The position numbers and the translations under genes were made by a program. A stretch of 8,029 nucleotides of DNA, from the NCBI GenBank assembly GCA_002403895.1, contig DHIQ01000072.1:1-8029 (forward strand), written 5' to 3'. Below the pieces are notes generated by a model. The model did no database searches. It was given only the letters and a program-made list of their open reading frames with translations, and was not told the origin of the DNA. Source of the stretch: Candidatus Neomicrothrix sp. UBA4742 (lineage in GTDB: Bacteria; Actinomycetota; Acidimicrobiia; Acidimicrobiales; Acidimicrobilacustridaceae). Below are positions 1 through 5,305 of this stretch, piece after piece (position 1 is the first letter of the stretch; every line of letters starts with the position of its first letter).

Positions 1-290
1 GTCCCCCCATGGGGGTCGATGCAGATGATCTGCACCCCCTCCGGCGCGGAGCTGGCCAATACGATGGCCGACCGGCCGTGGTAGCTGCCGATCTCGACGA
101 TCCGCTCTCCCGGGTCCATGGAGCCCGCCCGCTCCCACAACCGCGCCGCCTGGGCCCGGGTCATCCAGCCCTTCACGTCGGCGAGGGATCGGAAGATCGC
201 CTCGAACGACGGGCGCGCGGTTTCGGGCACAACCAACTCCTGGTGGTAGCGAGGCCAGTGGTGGCCACGAACTTTGTCAAACCGAACCAT
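1..290 (-). CDS. Class I SAM-dependent methyltransferase, N-terminal part (cut by window edge)
   Basis: The minus strand is open from an ATG at 290 down to base 1, giving 96 residues and a partial codon; the C-terminus lies outside the window. Residues 65-74 read VEIGSYHGRS, the glycine-rich motif I that binds S-adenosylmethionine. They are followed after about 16 residues by a hydrophobic strand ending in an acidic residue (IICIDPHGG, D92), as expected for the ribose-binding acidic position. This arrangement, preceded by a helix with GWMTRAQAARLW (41-52), resembles the Methyltransf_24-type enzymes often found next to glycosyltransferase genes. In-frame sequence upstream of 290 has no other start before a stop at 312-314, so the start is well fixed, although the ribosome site is weak. 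The gene is divergent from the glycosyltransferase. The target is unknown; methylation of a sugar or surface glycan is an inference from the neighbour. Confidence 0.8.
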   Translation of the reverse strand, partial: MVRFDKVRGHHWPRYHQELVVPETARPSFEAIFRSLADVKGWMTRAQAARLWERAGSMDPGERIVEIGSYHGRSAIVLASSAPEGVQIICIDPHGG

Positions 291-515
291 TGTCGGTAGC
301 TCGCGACGGTACTACCTTGGTGAGCTAATCCTTGAACACGCACCGTGTCCGCCCTCGCGCTCGCGCAGCACACCGCTGCTACTGTGAGGTAGGCTCCACC
401 TAGCGTGGGGAGGGTAACTTGGTCACCTCCAGTGGCCAGTCGCGTTTCCATCTGAACCGAGGGTGACCGGAATTTCATTCCTGATTCCGATGGCAAATTG
501 TCAGGGGGGCATGAG
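291..515. promoter_or_regulatory. Divergent intergenic region with inverted repeats
   Basis: This 225-base gap separates two divergent genes, so it should hold both promoters. Visible elements are a -10-like TAGGCT at 390-395 for the rightward gene, without a convincing -35; an inverted repeat GGTCACC (421-427) with GGTGACC (462-468) and 34 bases between; and a second one, CGGAAT (468-473) with ATTCCG (484-489) and 10 bases between. The repeats lie just upstream of the glycosyltransferase start and could be operator half-sites or leader hairpins. Short repeats like these also arise by chance, so the regulatory role is a guess. Confidence 0.3.
503..509 (+). promoter_or_regulatory. Ribosome binding site that decides the TTG start of the glycosyltransferase
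   Basis: AGGGGGG lies 6 bases before TTG 516 and is the only good Shine-Dalgarno-like tract near the beginning of this frame. TTG 498 lies upstream of it and has no such tract. Confidence 0.5.
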
Positions 516-1703
516 TTGTCTTTGCTGGGTGAGACCGACGACGTATCACAAGGCGACACCATCCAGGAGCTGGCTGAGCGCAGCGGTGTCCGCCGGGTGC
601 ACATCCTCGCGTGGCGCGACCTGGCCGATGCCGAAGCCGGCGGTTCGGAGATCCACGCGGCCCGCGTCGCCCAAGCCTGGGCCGAAGACGGCGTCGACGT
701 CACCATGCGTACCTCCTGGGCACCCGGCCATCCCTTCGAGGAACGGCGAGACGGCTACCGGGTGGTGCGGCGCTCAGGCCGTCACCTGGTGTTCCCGTCG
801 ACGATCGTCGAGGAGCTGACCGGCCGGCTGGGTCCCAGCGACGCCCTGCTCGAGGTGTGGAACGGCGTCCCCTATTTCTCGCCCGTGTGGTCGCGGCGTC
901 CGAAGGTGATCTTCATCCACCACGTCCACCGGGAGATGTGGCACCTGGCGCTGGGGCGCAGCCTGGCCACCTTTGGGAAGGTCCTCGAGCACCGGGTGGC
1001 CCCGCCCTTCTACCGGTCTTCCCGGGTGCTGACCCCCTCCGAGGCGACTCGCGACGAGGTGGTCGACTACCTCGGTCTCCCGGCGGCGAATGTCCGGGTG
1101 GTGGGTCCGGGCGTCGACGACCACTTCTGCCCCGACGGCCCCAAGGCCGAGGCTCCCACCGTACTGTCCGTCGGCCGCCTCGTGCCCCACAAGCGCTGCA
1201 ACGAGCTGATCAGCATGATGCCACGGTTGCGAACGCGAGTCCCGGGGGCCCGGCTCGTCATCGTCGGCGACGGCTACTGCCGCGACGAACTCGAGCAGCT
1301 GGTCGACCGCTTGGACGCGCGCGACTACGTGGAACTGCGCGGCCGAGTGACCGACGAGGAGCTCGTCGACGCGTATCGCCGAGCCTGGGTGGTGACGAGC
1401 GCGTCGATCGCCGAGGGATGGGGCATGACCATCACCGAAGCAGCAGCCTGCGGCACGCCCGCGGTGGCGACCCGCATCGGCGGCCACACCGATTCGGTGT
1501 CGGAGGGCGAGACCGGGCTGCTGGTCGACTCCAGAGATGAGCTGGTGGACAGCCTCGGGGACGTACTCGTCGACGACGAGATGCGCGTCAACCTTTCCCG
1601 TGGTGCTCGCAAGCGCGCCGCCGACTCGACGTGGAAGGCCACCGCCACAGTGATCTTCAGCGAGCTGGCCGCCGCGGCCAACCCCGCCCTGCGCATCTAC
1701 TGA
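516..1703 (+). CDS. Glycosyltransferase family 4 (GT-B fold)
   Basis: The predicted product has 395 residues, a normal length for a GT4 retaining glycosyltransferase that moves a sugar from a nucleotide-sugar donor to a lipid- or glycan-linked acceptor at the cytoplasmic face of the membrane. The N-terminal acceptor domain opens with HILAWRDLADAEAGGSE (29-45), a glycine-rich loop typical of this group. The donor domain begins near SVGRLVPHKR (218-227), whose R and K are the usual donor-phosphate contacts. The GT4 E-x7-E motif is present as E300 and E308 within EGWGMTITE, followed by ACGTPAVAT. There is no signal peptide or membrane segment. TTG 516 was chosen because of the AGGGGGG tract; TTG 498, TTG 522 and GTG 597 are alternatives, and the conserved domain starts at about residue 28. 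The sugar and acceptor cannot be told. With the divergent methyltransferase it suggests a surface-glycan locus. Confidence 0.88.
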   Translation: MSLLGETDDVSQGDTIQELAERSGVRRVHILAWRDLADAEAGGSEIHAARVAQAWAEDGVDVTMRTSWAPGHPFEERRDGYRVVRRSGRHLVFPSTIVEELTGRLGPSDALLEVWNGVPYFSPVWSRRPKVIFIHHVHREMWHLALGRSLATFGKVLEHRVAPPFYRSSRVLTPSEATRDEVVDYLGLPAANVRVVGPGVDDHFCPDGPKAEAPTVLSVGRLVPHKRCNELISMMPRLRTRVPGARLVIVGDGYCRDELEQLVDRLDARDYVELRGRVTDEELVDAYRRAWVVTSASIAEGWGMTITEAAACGTPAVATRIGGHTDSVSEGETGLLVDSRDELVDSLGDVLVDDEMRVNLSRGARKRAADSTWKATATVIFSELAAAANPALRIY

Positions 1704-1711
1704 GCTGCGCC

Positions 1712-1742
1712 CTGGTCCGGATGTCATCCGTGCCCTGACCAG
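1712..1742 (+). terminator. Hairpin after the glycosyltransferase gene, possible terminator
   Basis: Eight bases after the stop codon, CTGGTC (1712-1717) pairs with GACCAG (1737-1742). Directly inside, CGGAT (1718-1722) pairs with ATCCG (1726-1730) over a 3-base loop, leaving a 6-base bulge on the 3' side. There is no T-run after it, so it is not a classical intrinsic terminator, but actinobacterial terminators often lack one. It could equally be an RNA-stabilising 3' hairpin. Confidence 0.45.
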
Positions 1743-1764
1743 CGCGATGCGCCGTGGGTAAAAC
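1735..1764 (+). promoter_or_regulatory. Weak promoter candidate for a transcript through the non-coding region
   Basis: CTGACC (1735-1740) matches TTGACA at 4 of 6 bases. After an 18-base spacer, TAAAAC (1759-1764) matches TATAAT at 4 of 6. It would start RNA near 1771 and so transcribe the hairpin repeats. The -35 overlaps the 3' arm of the preceding hairpin. The evidence is only this match. Confidence 0.25.
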
Positions 1765-1798
1765 TTGTGGGTGACGCTGTCGAAAACCCCGGGCCCGT

Positions 1799-1827
1799 TG
1801 GGGACAAGAACGAAGTTGTGGGGACAA
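1799..1827 (-). promoter_or_regulatory. Two DnaA-box-like 9-mers
   Basis: TGGGGACAA occurs at 1799-1807 and again at 1819-1827, 20 bases apart, about two helical turns. Read on the minus strand it is TTGTCCCCA, one base from the actinobacterial DnaA box TTGTCCACA. The second copy lies inside a perfect inverted repeat, GTTGTggggACAAC (1815-1828), so it could instead be a repressor operator. No replication gene is visible nearby, so an origin is not claimed. Confidence 0.3.
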
Positions 1828-1924
1828 CCCTGGGGATCAGCGATTCGCTCTTGACCACTCGGGCGAGGTGTCGCAACGTGCTCATCAGCCCGGCTGCCAC
1901 GGCGGTCGGCGGCACCGGAACCGA

Positions 1925-2160
1925 ACGAGGTCGAGACCTCGGGAGCCGGACGGAACCACGGGGGTCACACCTCGGGGAGTCGCCCGGAGCTGGAGGGATC
2001 AGCATCGGAGGGGAAGGACGGGCCGAGGGGGTCAAAGCCCGAGGCCACGGACCGAGCCGAGGGGCTCAAACCCCGGAGCGAGGACCGGCGAGGAAGGGGG
2101 CCAACCCCGGAGTCGCCGGCGGAGCCGAGGGGGTTCGAACCCCAGAGCACCGAGTCGCCG
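1925..2160. repeat. Imperfect hairpin repeats of the GGGG-loop-CCCC type, about 35 bases apart
   Basis: At least four units share the form GGGGNTCAAACCCCGGAG: near 2027-2043, 2061-2078 (GGGGCTCAAACCCC), 2096-2112 (GGGGGCCAACCCC) and 2130-2147 (GGGGTTCGAACCCC, a perfect palindrome). Starts are 32 to 37 bases apart, and most are preceded by CCGA or GCGA. Looser relatives lie upstream, with GAGGTCgaGACCTC at 1927-1940 and a GGGGTCACACCTC unit at 1961-1973. The octamer GAGTCGCC recurs at 1977, 2110 and 2152. The stems are kept while the loops vary, which fits selection on, or duplication of, a folded element. It is not a CRISPR array, since the repeats are not uniform and there are no distinct spacers. 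Confidence 0.55.
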
Positions 2161-2194
2161 TCGCAGGCGAAAGGTCAGGAACAGGGTCTCCGAC

Positions 2195-2210
2195 CCTCCC
2201 CTCGGGGAGG
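2195..2210. repeat. Small perfect hairpin
   Basis: CCTCCCC (2195-2201) and GGGGAGG (2204-2210) are exact complements separated by two bases. The preceding bases also form AGGGT (2183-2187) with ACCCT (2193-2197), so the two hairpins overlap by three bases and exclude one another. Confidence 0.4.
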
Positions 2211-2275
2211 ACGGCACCTGGAGGAGTCGAGCACTCGGCGCCACCGGGAACGGGAGCACCCTGGTTCGCACGGGT

Positions 2276-2333
2276 CGGCCCCGAGAAGCTGACCGGCTTC
2301 GGCCGGACGGCTCCTCGGGGCCGCTGTGCTTTT
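2276..2333 (+). terminator. Long UUCG-capped hairpin followed by a T-run, probable terminator
   Basis: Bases 2276-2285 pair with 2314-2323 over 10 bp, CGGCCCCGAG with CTCGGGGCCG. After an A/C mismatch, AGCTG (2287-2291) pairs with CGGCT (2308-2312), including one T-G wobble. After an A/A mismatch, CCGGC (2293-2297) pairs with GCCGG (2302-2306) around the loop TTCG (2298-2301). This gives 20 pairs in 48 bases with an extra-stable C(UUCG)G cap. On the plus strand it is followed by CTGTGCTTTT, whose T-run begins six bases after the stem; the minus strand has no T-run after it. That favours a rightward terminator shielding the next operon from upstream transcription. A role as the 3' end of a structured RNA is equally possible. 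Confidence 0.55.
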
Positions 2334-2415
2334 CGCCGGGCAAGGAAGAACTCCCAGGGCCCGGGCTGCGATCAGACCGCGTCGATGCCAGTCGAGACCA
2401 CGCCGCGCAGGGTTA

Positions 2416-2444
2416 TTGACAGCATGGCAATGGCGACCTAGGTT
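2416..2444 (+). promoter_or_regulatory. Strong housekeeping-type promoter of the transporter operon
   Basis: A perfect -35 TTGACA (2416-2421) is followed by exactly 17 bases and the -10 TAGGTT (2439-2444), which fits the actinobacterial TANNNT consensus. Transcription would start at about 2450-2452, leaving an untranslated leader of about 85 bases before the TTG at 2536. No operator repeat overlaps it clearly. This is the best promoter match in the window and fits high expression of a binding protein. Confidence 0.75.
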
Positions 2445-2523
2445 CGCCGCTGTGGCGCCAGTCACACGGCCGCGACCCCTGGTTCCCGCCCGGGTCCGGA
2501 GCCTGCGGCCAGCTTTTCGGAAC

Positions 2524-2530
2524 GGGGGAA
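2524..2530 (+). promoter_or_regulatory. Ribosome binding site that decides the TTG start of the binding protein
   Basis: GGGGGAA ends 5 bases before TTG 2536. It supports this start over ATG 2326, which lies upstream of the promoter and would add 70 residues before the signal peptide. Confidence 0.7.
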
Positions 2531-2535
2531 CTCAG

Positions 2536-4236
2536 TTGCAGAACGTGCATCCGCGTCATCGTCGGTACGCCCTGATCGGTGTGGTGTGTGCCGTCGCCTT
2601 GTTCGCCGCGGCTTGCGGCTCGAACAAGAGCGACAGCAGTTCAGGCACGACGCCGTCGACCGGCGCATCGTCGAACATCACCATCGCCGCCAGCGGTGAC
2701 CCGACACCTGGGGGCAAGCTCGTGTTCGGCCTCGAGGCCGAGTCGGACGGCTTCAACCCCACGGTCAACCGGTGGGCCATCTCCGGTACCGAGATCGGTC
2801 TCGCGGTGTTCGACCCCCTGGTGGCCTTCGACGCCAACGGGCAGTGGGCTCCGTACCTGGCCCAGTCGCTCACTCCGAACGCCGACTACACGGTGTGGAC
2901 GATCACCGTCCGCCCCGACATCAAGTTCCAGAACGGCACGCCCCTCACCGGCGCCGCCATCGAGACCATGTTCAAGGCCCACCTGGCTTCGGCACTGACC
3001 CGGCCGGCGCTGGGACCGATGACCGGCGCCAAGGCCACCGGTGAACTCACGTGCGAGATCACCATGAAGACCCCGTGGGTAACCTTCCCCACCTCGCTCA
3101 CCAGCCAGATCGGCATGGTGCCGGCCCCGTCAATGTTCGACGCCGACGGCAAGGGCACCGAGGCCGGCCAGCGGGCGCCGGTTGGCACCGGCCCCTTCGT
3201 CTTCAAGAGCTGGGAGCCGGACAAGGCATTCAACGCCACCAAGAACGCGGGCTACTGGCGCAAGGACGCCCAGGGCAACGCCCTGCCCTACCTCGACGAG
3301 ATCGAGTTCCGACCCATCCCGGACGGCGACACCCGTACGCAGGCACTGCTCACGGGAGACATCAACGAGCTGCACAGCTCGGACTTCAACCAGATCGTGA
3401 AGTACCGGGCGCAAGCCAAGGACGGCAAGCTCCAGCTCGTCGAGGACAACGGCGAAAGCGAAGAGGACATCCTCATCATCAACACACAGGACCCGGCGAT
3501 GAGTGATGTTCGCGTGCGCAAGGCCATGGCCCTCGCCACCGACAAGGAAACATTCAACAAGACGATCAACGCCGGCATCGGCGAGATCGCCGACGGGGTG
3601 TTCAAGCCGACGTCGAAGTGGTACGTCAAGACCGACTACCCCAACTTCGACAAGGCCGCCGCCCAAAAGTTGGTGGCCGACTACACGGCCGAGAAGGGCT
3701 CACCGCCGACGTTCACCCTCGGCACCACCCCGAGCCCGATCAACCAGCTCGCCGTCCAGTCGCTCCAGTCGATGTACAACGAGGTGGGCATGAAGGTGAG
3801 CTTGAAGACCACCGAGCAAGCCTCGTTCATCGCTGACGCGGTGACCGGCAAGTACCAGGTCAACCTGTGGCGCCAGTTCGGCGCGGTGGATCCCGACGCC
3901 GACGCGCTGTGGTGGTACAGCGCCAACGCCGAGGGTGGCCTGACGCTGAACATCGCCCGCAACAAGGATGCCTCAATCGACGCCGGCTTGGACAAGGGCC
4001 GGACGTCGACCGACGAAGCCACCCGCAAGGATGGTTACGCCACACTGCAGCAAGGCTTCGCCAAGGACGTTCCCTACGTCTGGCTCAACCACGCCCTGTG
4101 GGCCGTGGTGGCCGGCAACAACGTCCGCGGCATCACCAACGGACCGCTGCCCGACGGTCAGCCCTCACTGCCCATCGGCGGTGGTGGCGACTTCGGCGGC
4201 GTCGTCCGCTACACCCAGACCTGGCTCCAGCAGTAA
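2536..4236 (+). CDS. ABC transporter substrate-binding lipoprotein, family 5 (DppA/OppA-like)
   Basis: The 566-residue protein is a typical length for SBP family 5, the extracytoplasmic receptors of dipeptide, oligopeptide and nickel importers. It starts with a lipoprotein signal peptide: positively charged residues (HPRHRR, 5-10), a hydrophobic core (11-26) and the lipobox FAAAC with Cys27 as the lipid anchor. A Ser/Thr/Gly-rich linker runs to about residue 47. Family landmarks follow: the LVFGLEAESDGFNP region (62-75), DPLVAFDANGQWAPYLAQS (93-111), a WTITVRPDIKFQNGTPLT segment (121-138), GTGPFVFKSW (218-227) and VRVRKAMALATDKETF (325-340). The TTG start was chosen for its ribosome site, for the promoter just upstream and because the signal peptide then sits at the N-terminus; the open frame reaches back to 2326. 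The gene heads a five-gene importer operon. The substrate is unknown; peptides, nickel complexes or sugars are all possible for this family. Confidence 0.93.
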   Translation: MQNVHPRHRRYALIGVVCAVALFAAACGSNKSDSSSGTTPSTGASSNITIAASGDPTPGGKLVFGLEAESDGFNPTVNRWAISGTEIGLAVFDPLVAFDANGQWAPYLAQSLTPNADYTVWTITVRPDIKFQNGTPLTGAAIETMFKAHLASALTRPALGPMTGAKATGELTCEITMKTPWVTFPTSLTSQIGMVPAPSMFDADGKGTEAGQRAPVGTGPFVFKSWEPDKAFNATKNAGYWRKDAQGNALPYLDEIEFRPIPDGDTRTQALLTGDINELHSSDFNQIVKYRAQAKDGKLQLVEDNGESEEDILIINTQDPAMSDVRVRKAMALATDKETFNKTINAGIGEIADGVFKPTSKWYVKTDYPNFDKAAAQKLVADYTAEKGSPPTFTLGTTPSPINQLAVQSLQSMYNEVGMKVSLKTTEQASFIADAVTGKYQVNLWRQFGAVDPDADALWWYSANAEGGLTLNIARNKDASIDAGLDKGRTSTDEATRKDGYATLQQGFAKDVPYVWLNHALWAVVAGNNVRGITNGPLPDGQPSLPIGGGGDFGGVVRYTQTWLQQ

Positions 4237-4252
4237 CCGACAGCAGCTGGTC

Positions 4253-4285
4253 CAGGGGCCGTCGTCCGTCGGGCGACGGCCCCTG
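4253..4285 (+). terminator. Intercistronic hairpin between binding-protein and permease genes
   Basis: CAGGGGCCGTCG (4253-4264) is perfectly complementary to CGACGGCCCCTG (4274-4285). Inside, TCC and GGG can add three more pairs, leaving a 3-base loop and a stem of about 15 bp. It begins 16 bases after the binding-protein stop and no T-run follows. In ABC operons such hairpins commonly protect the upstream message or partly stop transcription, so that the binding protein is made in excess over the membrane parts. It lies within the 115-base gap that holds no gene. Confidence 0.65.
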
Positions 4286-4351
4286 CACTGCCTGTCCATT
4301 GGGCGCCACCGGCATCATCGGTGACACCACTCCCGGAAGGACTCCCCCGCC

Positions 4352-5305
4352 ATGAGGTTCGTGCGCAAGAAGCTCGTCCAGCTCATCTTCGTGCTGCTAG
4401 CCGTCACGTTCCTGTCGTTCCTGATGCTCAACCTGCTGCCCGGCGACACTGCGGTGGTGGTCTGTGGCATCAGTTGCGACGAAGCGGGCCTGCAACAGAC
4501 TCGGACCGACCTCGGCCTCGACAAGCCGATCCCCGTCCGCTACGTGGAGTGGCTCAAGAACACCGCCACCGGCGACATGGGGATCTCGGCCCGCAACAAG
4601 CAGCCGGTCTCCGAGGCCATCAGGGAGCGGATGCCGGTCACCATCGAACTGCTCATCTATTCACAGTTCATCGCGTTGGTGGTGGCCATTCCCTTTGCCC
4701 TCATCGCCGCCCAGCGGGCGGGGGGCATCTTCGACCGATCCAGCACGACCATCGCGTTCGGGCTGTTGTCGGTGCCCAGCTTTGTCATCGCGCTCGTGTT
4801 CATTCTGGTCTTCGCTGTGAACCTGGGATGGTTCCCGGCGGTGGGCTATGTCAAGTTCACCGACAACCCCGCAGAGAACATCCACGACCTCTTCTTACCG
4901 GCGTTGACCTTGGCCGTAGCTGAGATGGCGGTGTACCTGCGCCTGTTCCGCACCGATCTCATCTCCACCCTCCAGGAGGACTACATCACCATGGCCAAGG
5001 CCAAGGGGATCTCCTCGCGCCGGGTGCTTATCCGTCATGCCGTCCGCCCTTCGAGCTTCTCGCTGGTCACCGTGGCCGGTTTGAACTTCGGGCGCCTCAT
5101 CGGCGGAACGCTCATCGTCGAGGTTATCTTCGCTCTCAACGGCCTCGGCCGCTATCTGTACGACGGCATCTCGGGCCGGGACTACATCCCGGTGCAAGGT
5201 GCCGTCCTGGTCGTGGCCGTGGGCTATGTGCTCATCAATTTCGCCGTCGACATGTTCTATGCCGTCATCGACCCGAGGATCCGCCATGCCCGCGCCATCG
5301 CCTGA
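4352..5305 (+). CDS. ABC transporter permease 1 (DppB/OppB-like)
   Basis: A 317-residue inner-membrane protein with the usual six hydrophobic segments: about 8-29, 99-120, 133-157, 180-199, 236-260 and 281-304. Family marks are the N-terminal RFVRKKLVQLIFVLLAVTFL, NLLPGD (27-32), the GLDKPIPVRYVEWL loop (55-68), and the cytoplasmic EAA loop EDYITMAKAKGISSRRVLIRHAVR (209-232), which docks onto the ATPases. The C-terminus ends in VIDPRIR (305-311), also typical. The start is ATG 4352 with GGAAGGA at 4335-4341. The gene follows the binding-protein gene after a hairpin-bearing gap, and its last 20 bases overlap the next gene. One odd point is a CGISC pair (C38, C42) in the first external loop. 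Together with permease 2 it should form the translocation channel. Confidence 0.93.
   Translation: MRFVRKKLVQLIFVLLAVTFLSFLMLNLLPGDTAVVVCGISCDEAGLQQTRTDLGLDKPIPVRYVEWLKNTATGDMGISARNKQPVSEAIRERMPVTIELLIYSQFIALVVAIPFALIAAQRAGGIFDRSSTTIAFGLLSVPSFVIALVFILVFAVNLGWFPAVGYVKFTDNPAENIHDLFLPALTLAVAEMAVYLRLFRTDLISTLQEDYITMAKAKGISSRRVLIRHAVRPSSFSLVTVAGLNFGRLIGGTLIVEVIFALNGLGRYLYDGISGRDYIPVQGAVLVVAVGYVLINFAVDMFYAVIDPRIRHARAIA
5275..5279 (+). promoter_or_regulatory. Ribosome binding site inside the permease 1 gene
   Basis: GAGGA lies 6 bases before ATG 5286 and within the end of permease 1. It supports a start that overlaps the upstream gene by 20 bases, implying translational coupling. Confidence 0.55.

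Larger units (their letters stand above)
1704..2535. other. 832-base region without a convincing gene, rich in secondary structure
   Basis: No frame here looks like a real protein gene. Open frames exist on both strands (for example 1767-2441 plus and 2032-2343 minus), but their translations are Gly/Arg/Pro-rich, have no recognisable domain, and lack the consistent G/C third-position bias of the neighbouring genes. What the stretch does hold is a hairpin after the glycosyltransferase, two DnaA-box-like 9-mers, hairpin repeats at about 1925-2160, further hairpins at 2195-2210 and 2276-2323, and the promoter and leader of the transporter operon. The middle part could encode a structured RNA, but I recognise no known RNA family. 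Confidence 0.6.

Noticed and set aside
1765..1830. A chromosomal replication origin
   Set aside because: There are only two near-consensus boxes, with no AT-rich unwinding stretch and no dnaA, dnaN or other replication gene in view.
2120..2160. A tRNA gene suggested by GGGGTTCGAACCCC, which resembles a T-arm
   Set aside because: With the loop placed as in a tRNA, only three of five T-stem pairs form, and no matching acceptor, D-arm or anticodon arm is present around it.
1925..2160. A CRISPR array, because the repeat spacing is about 35 bases
   Set aside because: The repeats are only partly alike, the units abut with no unique spacers of constant length, and no cas gene is visible.
1767..2441. 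Open frame of 224 codons on the plus strand (with overlapping ones such as 2032-2343 on the minus strand)
   Set aside because: The product is Gly/Arg/Pro-rich with no domain, third positions are not consistently G/C, much of it is translated hairpin repeat, and it runs through the promoter at 2416-2444. The start also lacks a good ribosome site.
2326..2535. A 70-residue N-terminal extension of the binding protein starting at ATG 2326
   Set aside because: It would place the lipoprotein signal inside the protein and would start upstream of the promoter. TTG 2536 has the ribosome site.
5199..5285. An earlier ATG for permease 2 at 5199
   Set aside because: It would overlap permease 1 by more than 100 bases and give a Ser/Trp/Met-rich N-terminus that is an out-of-frame reading of that gene.
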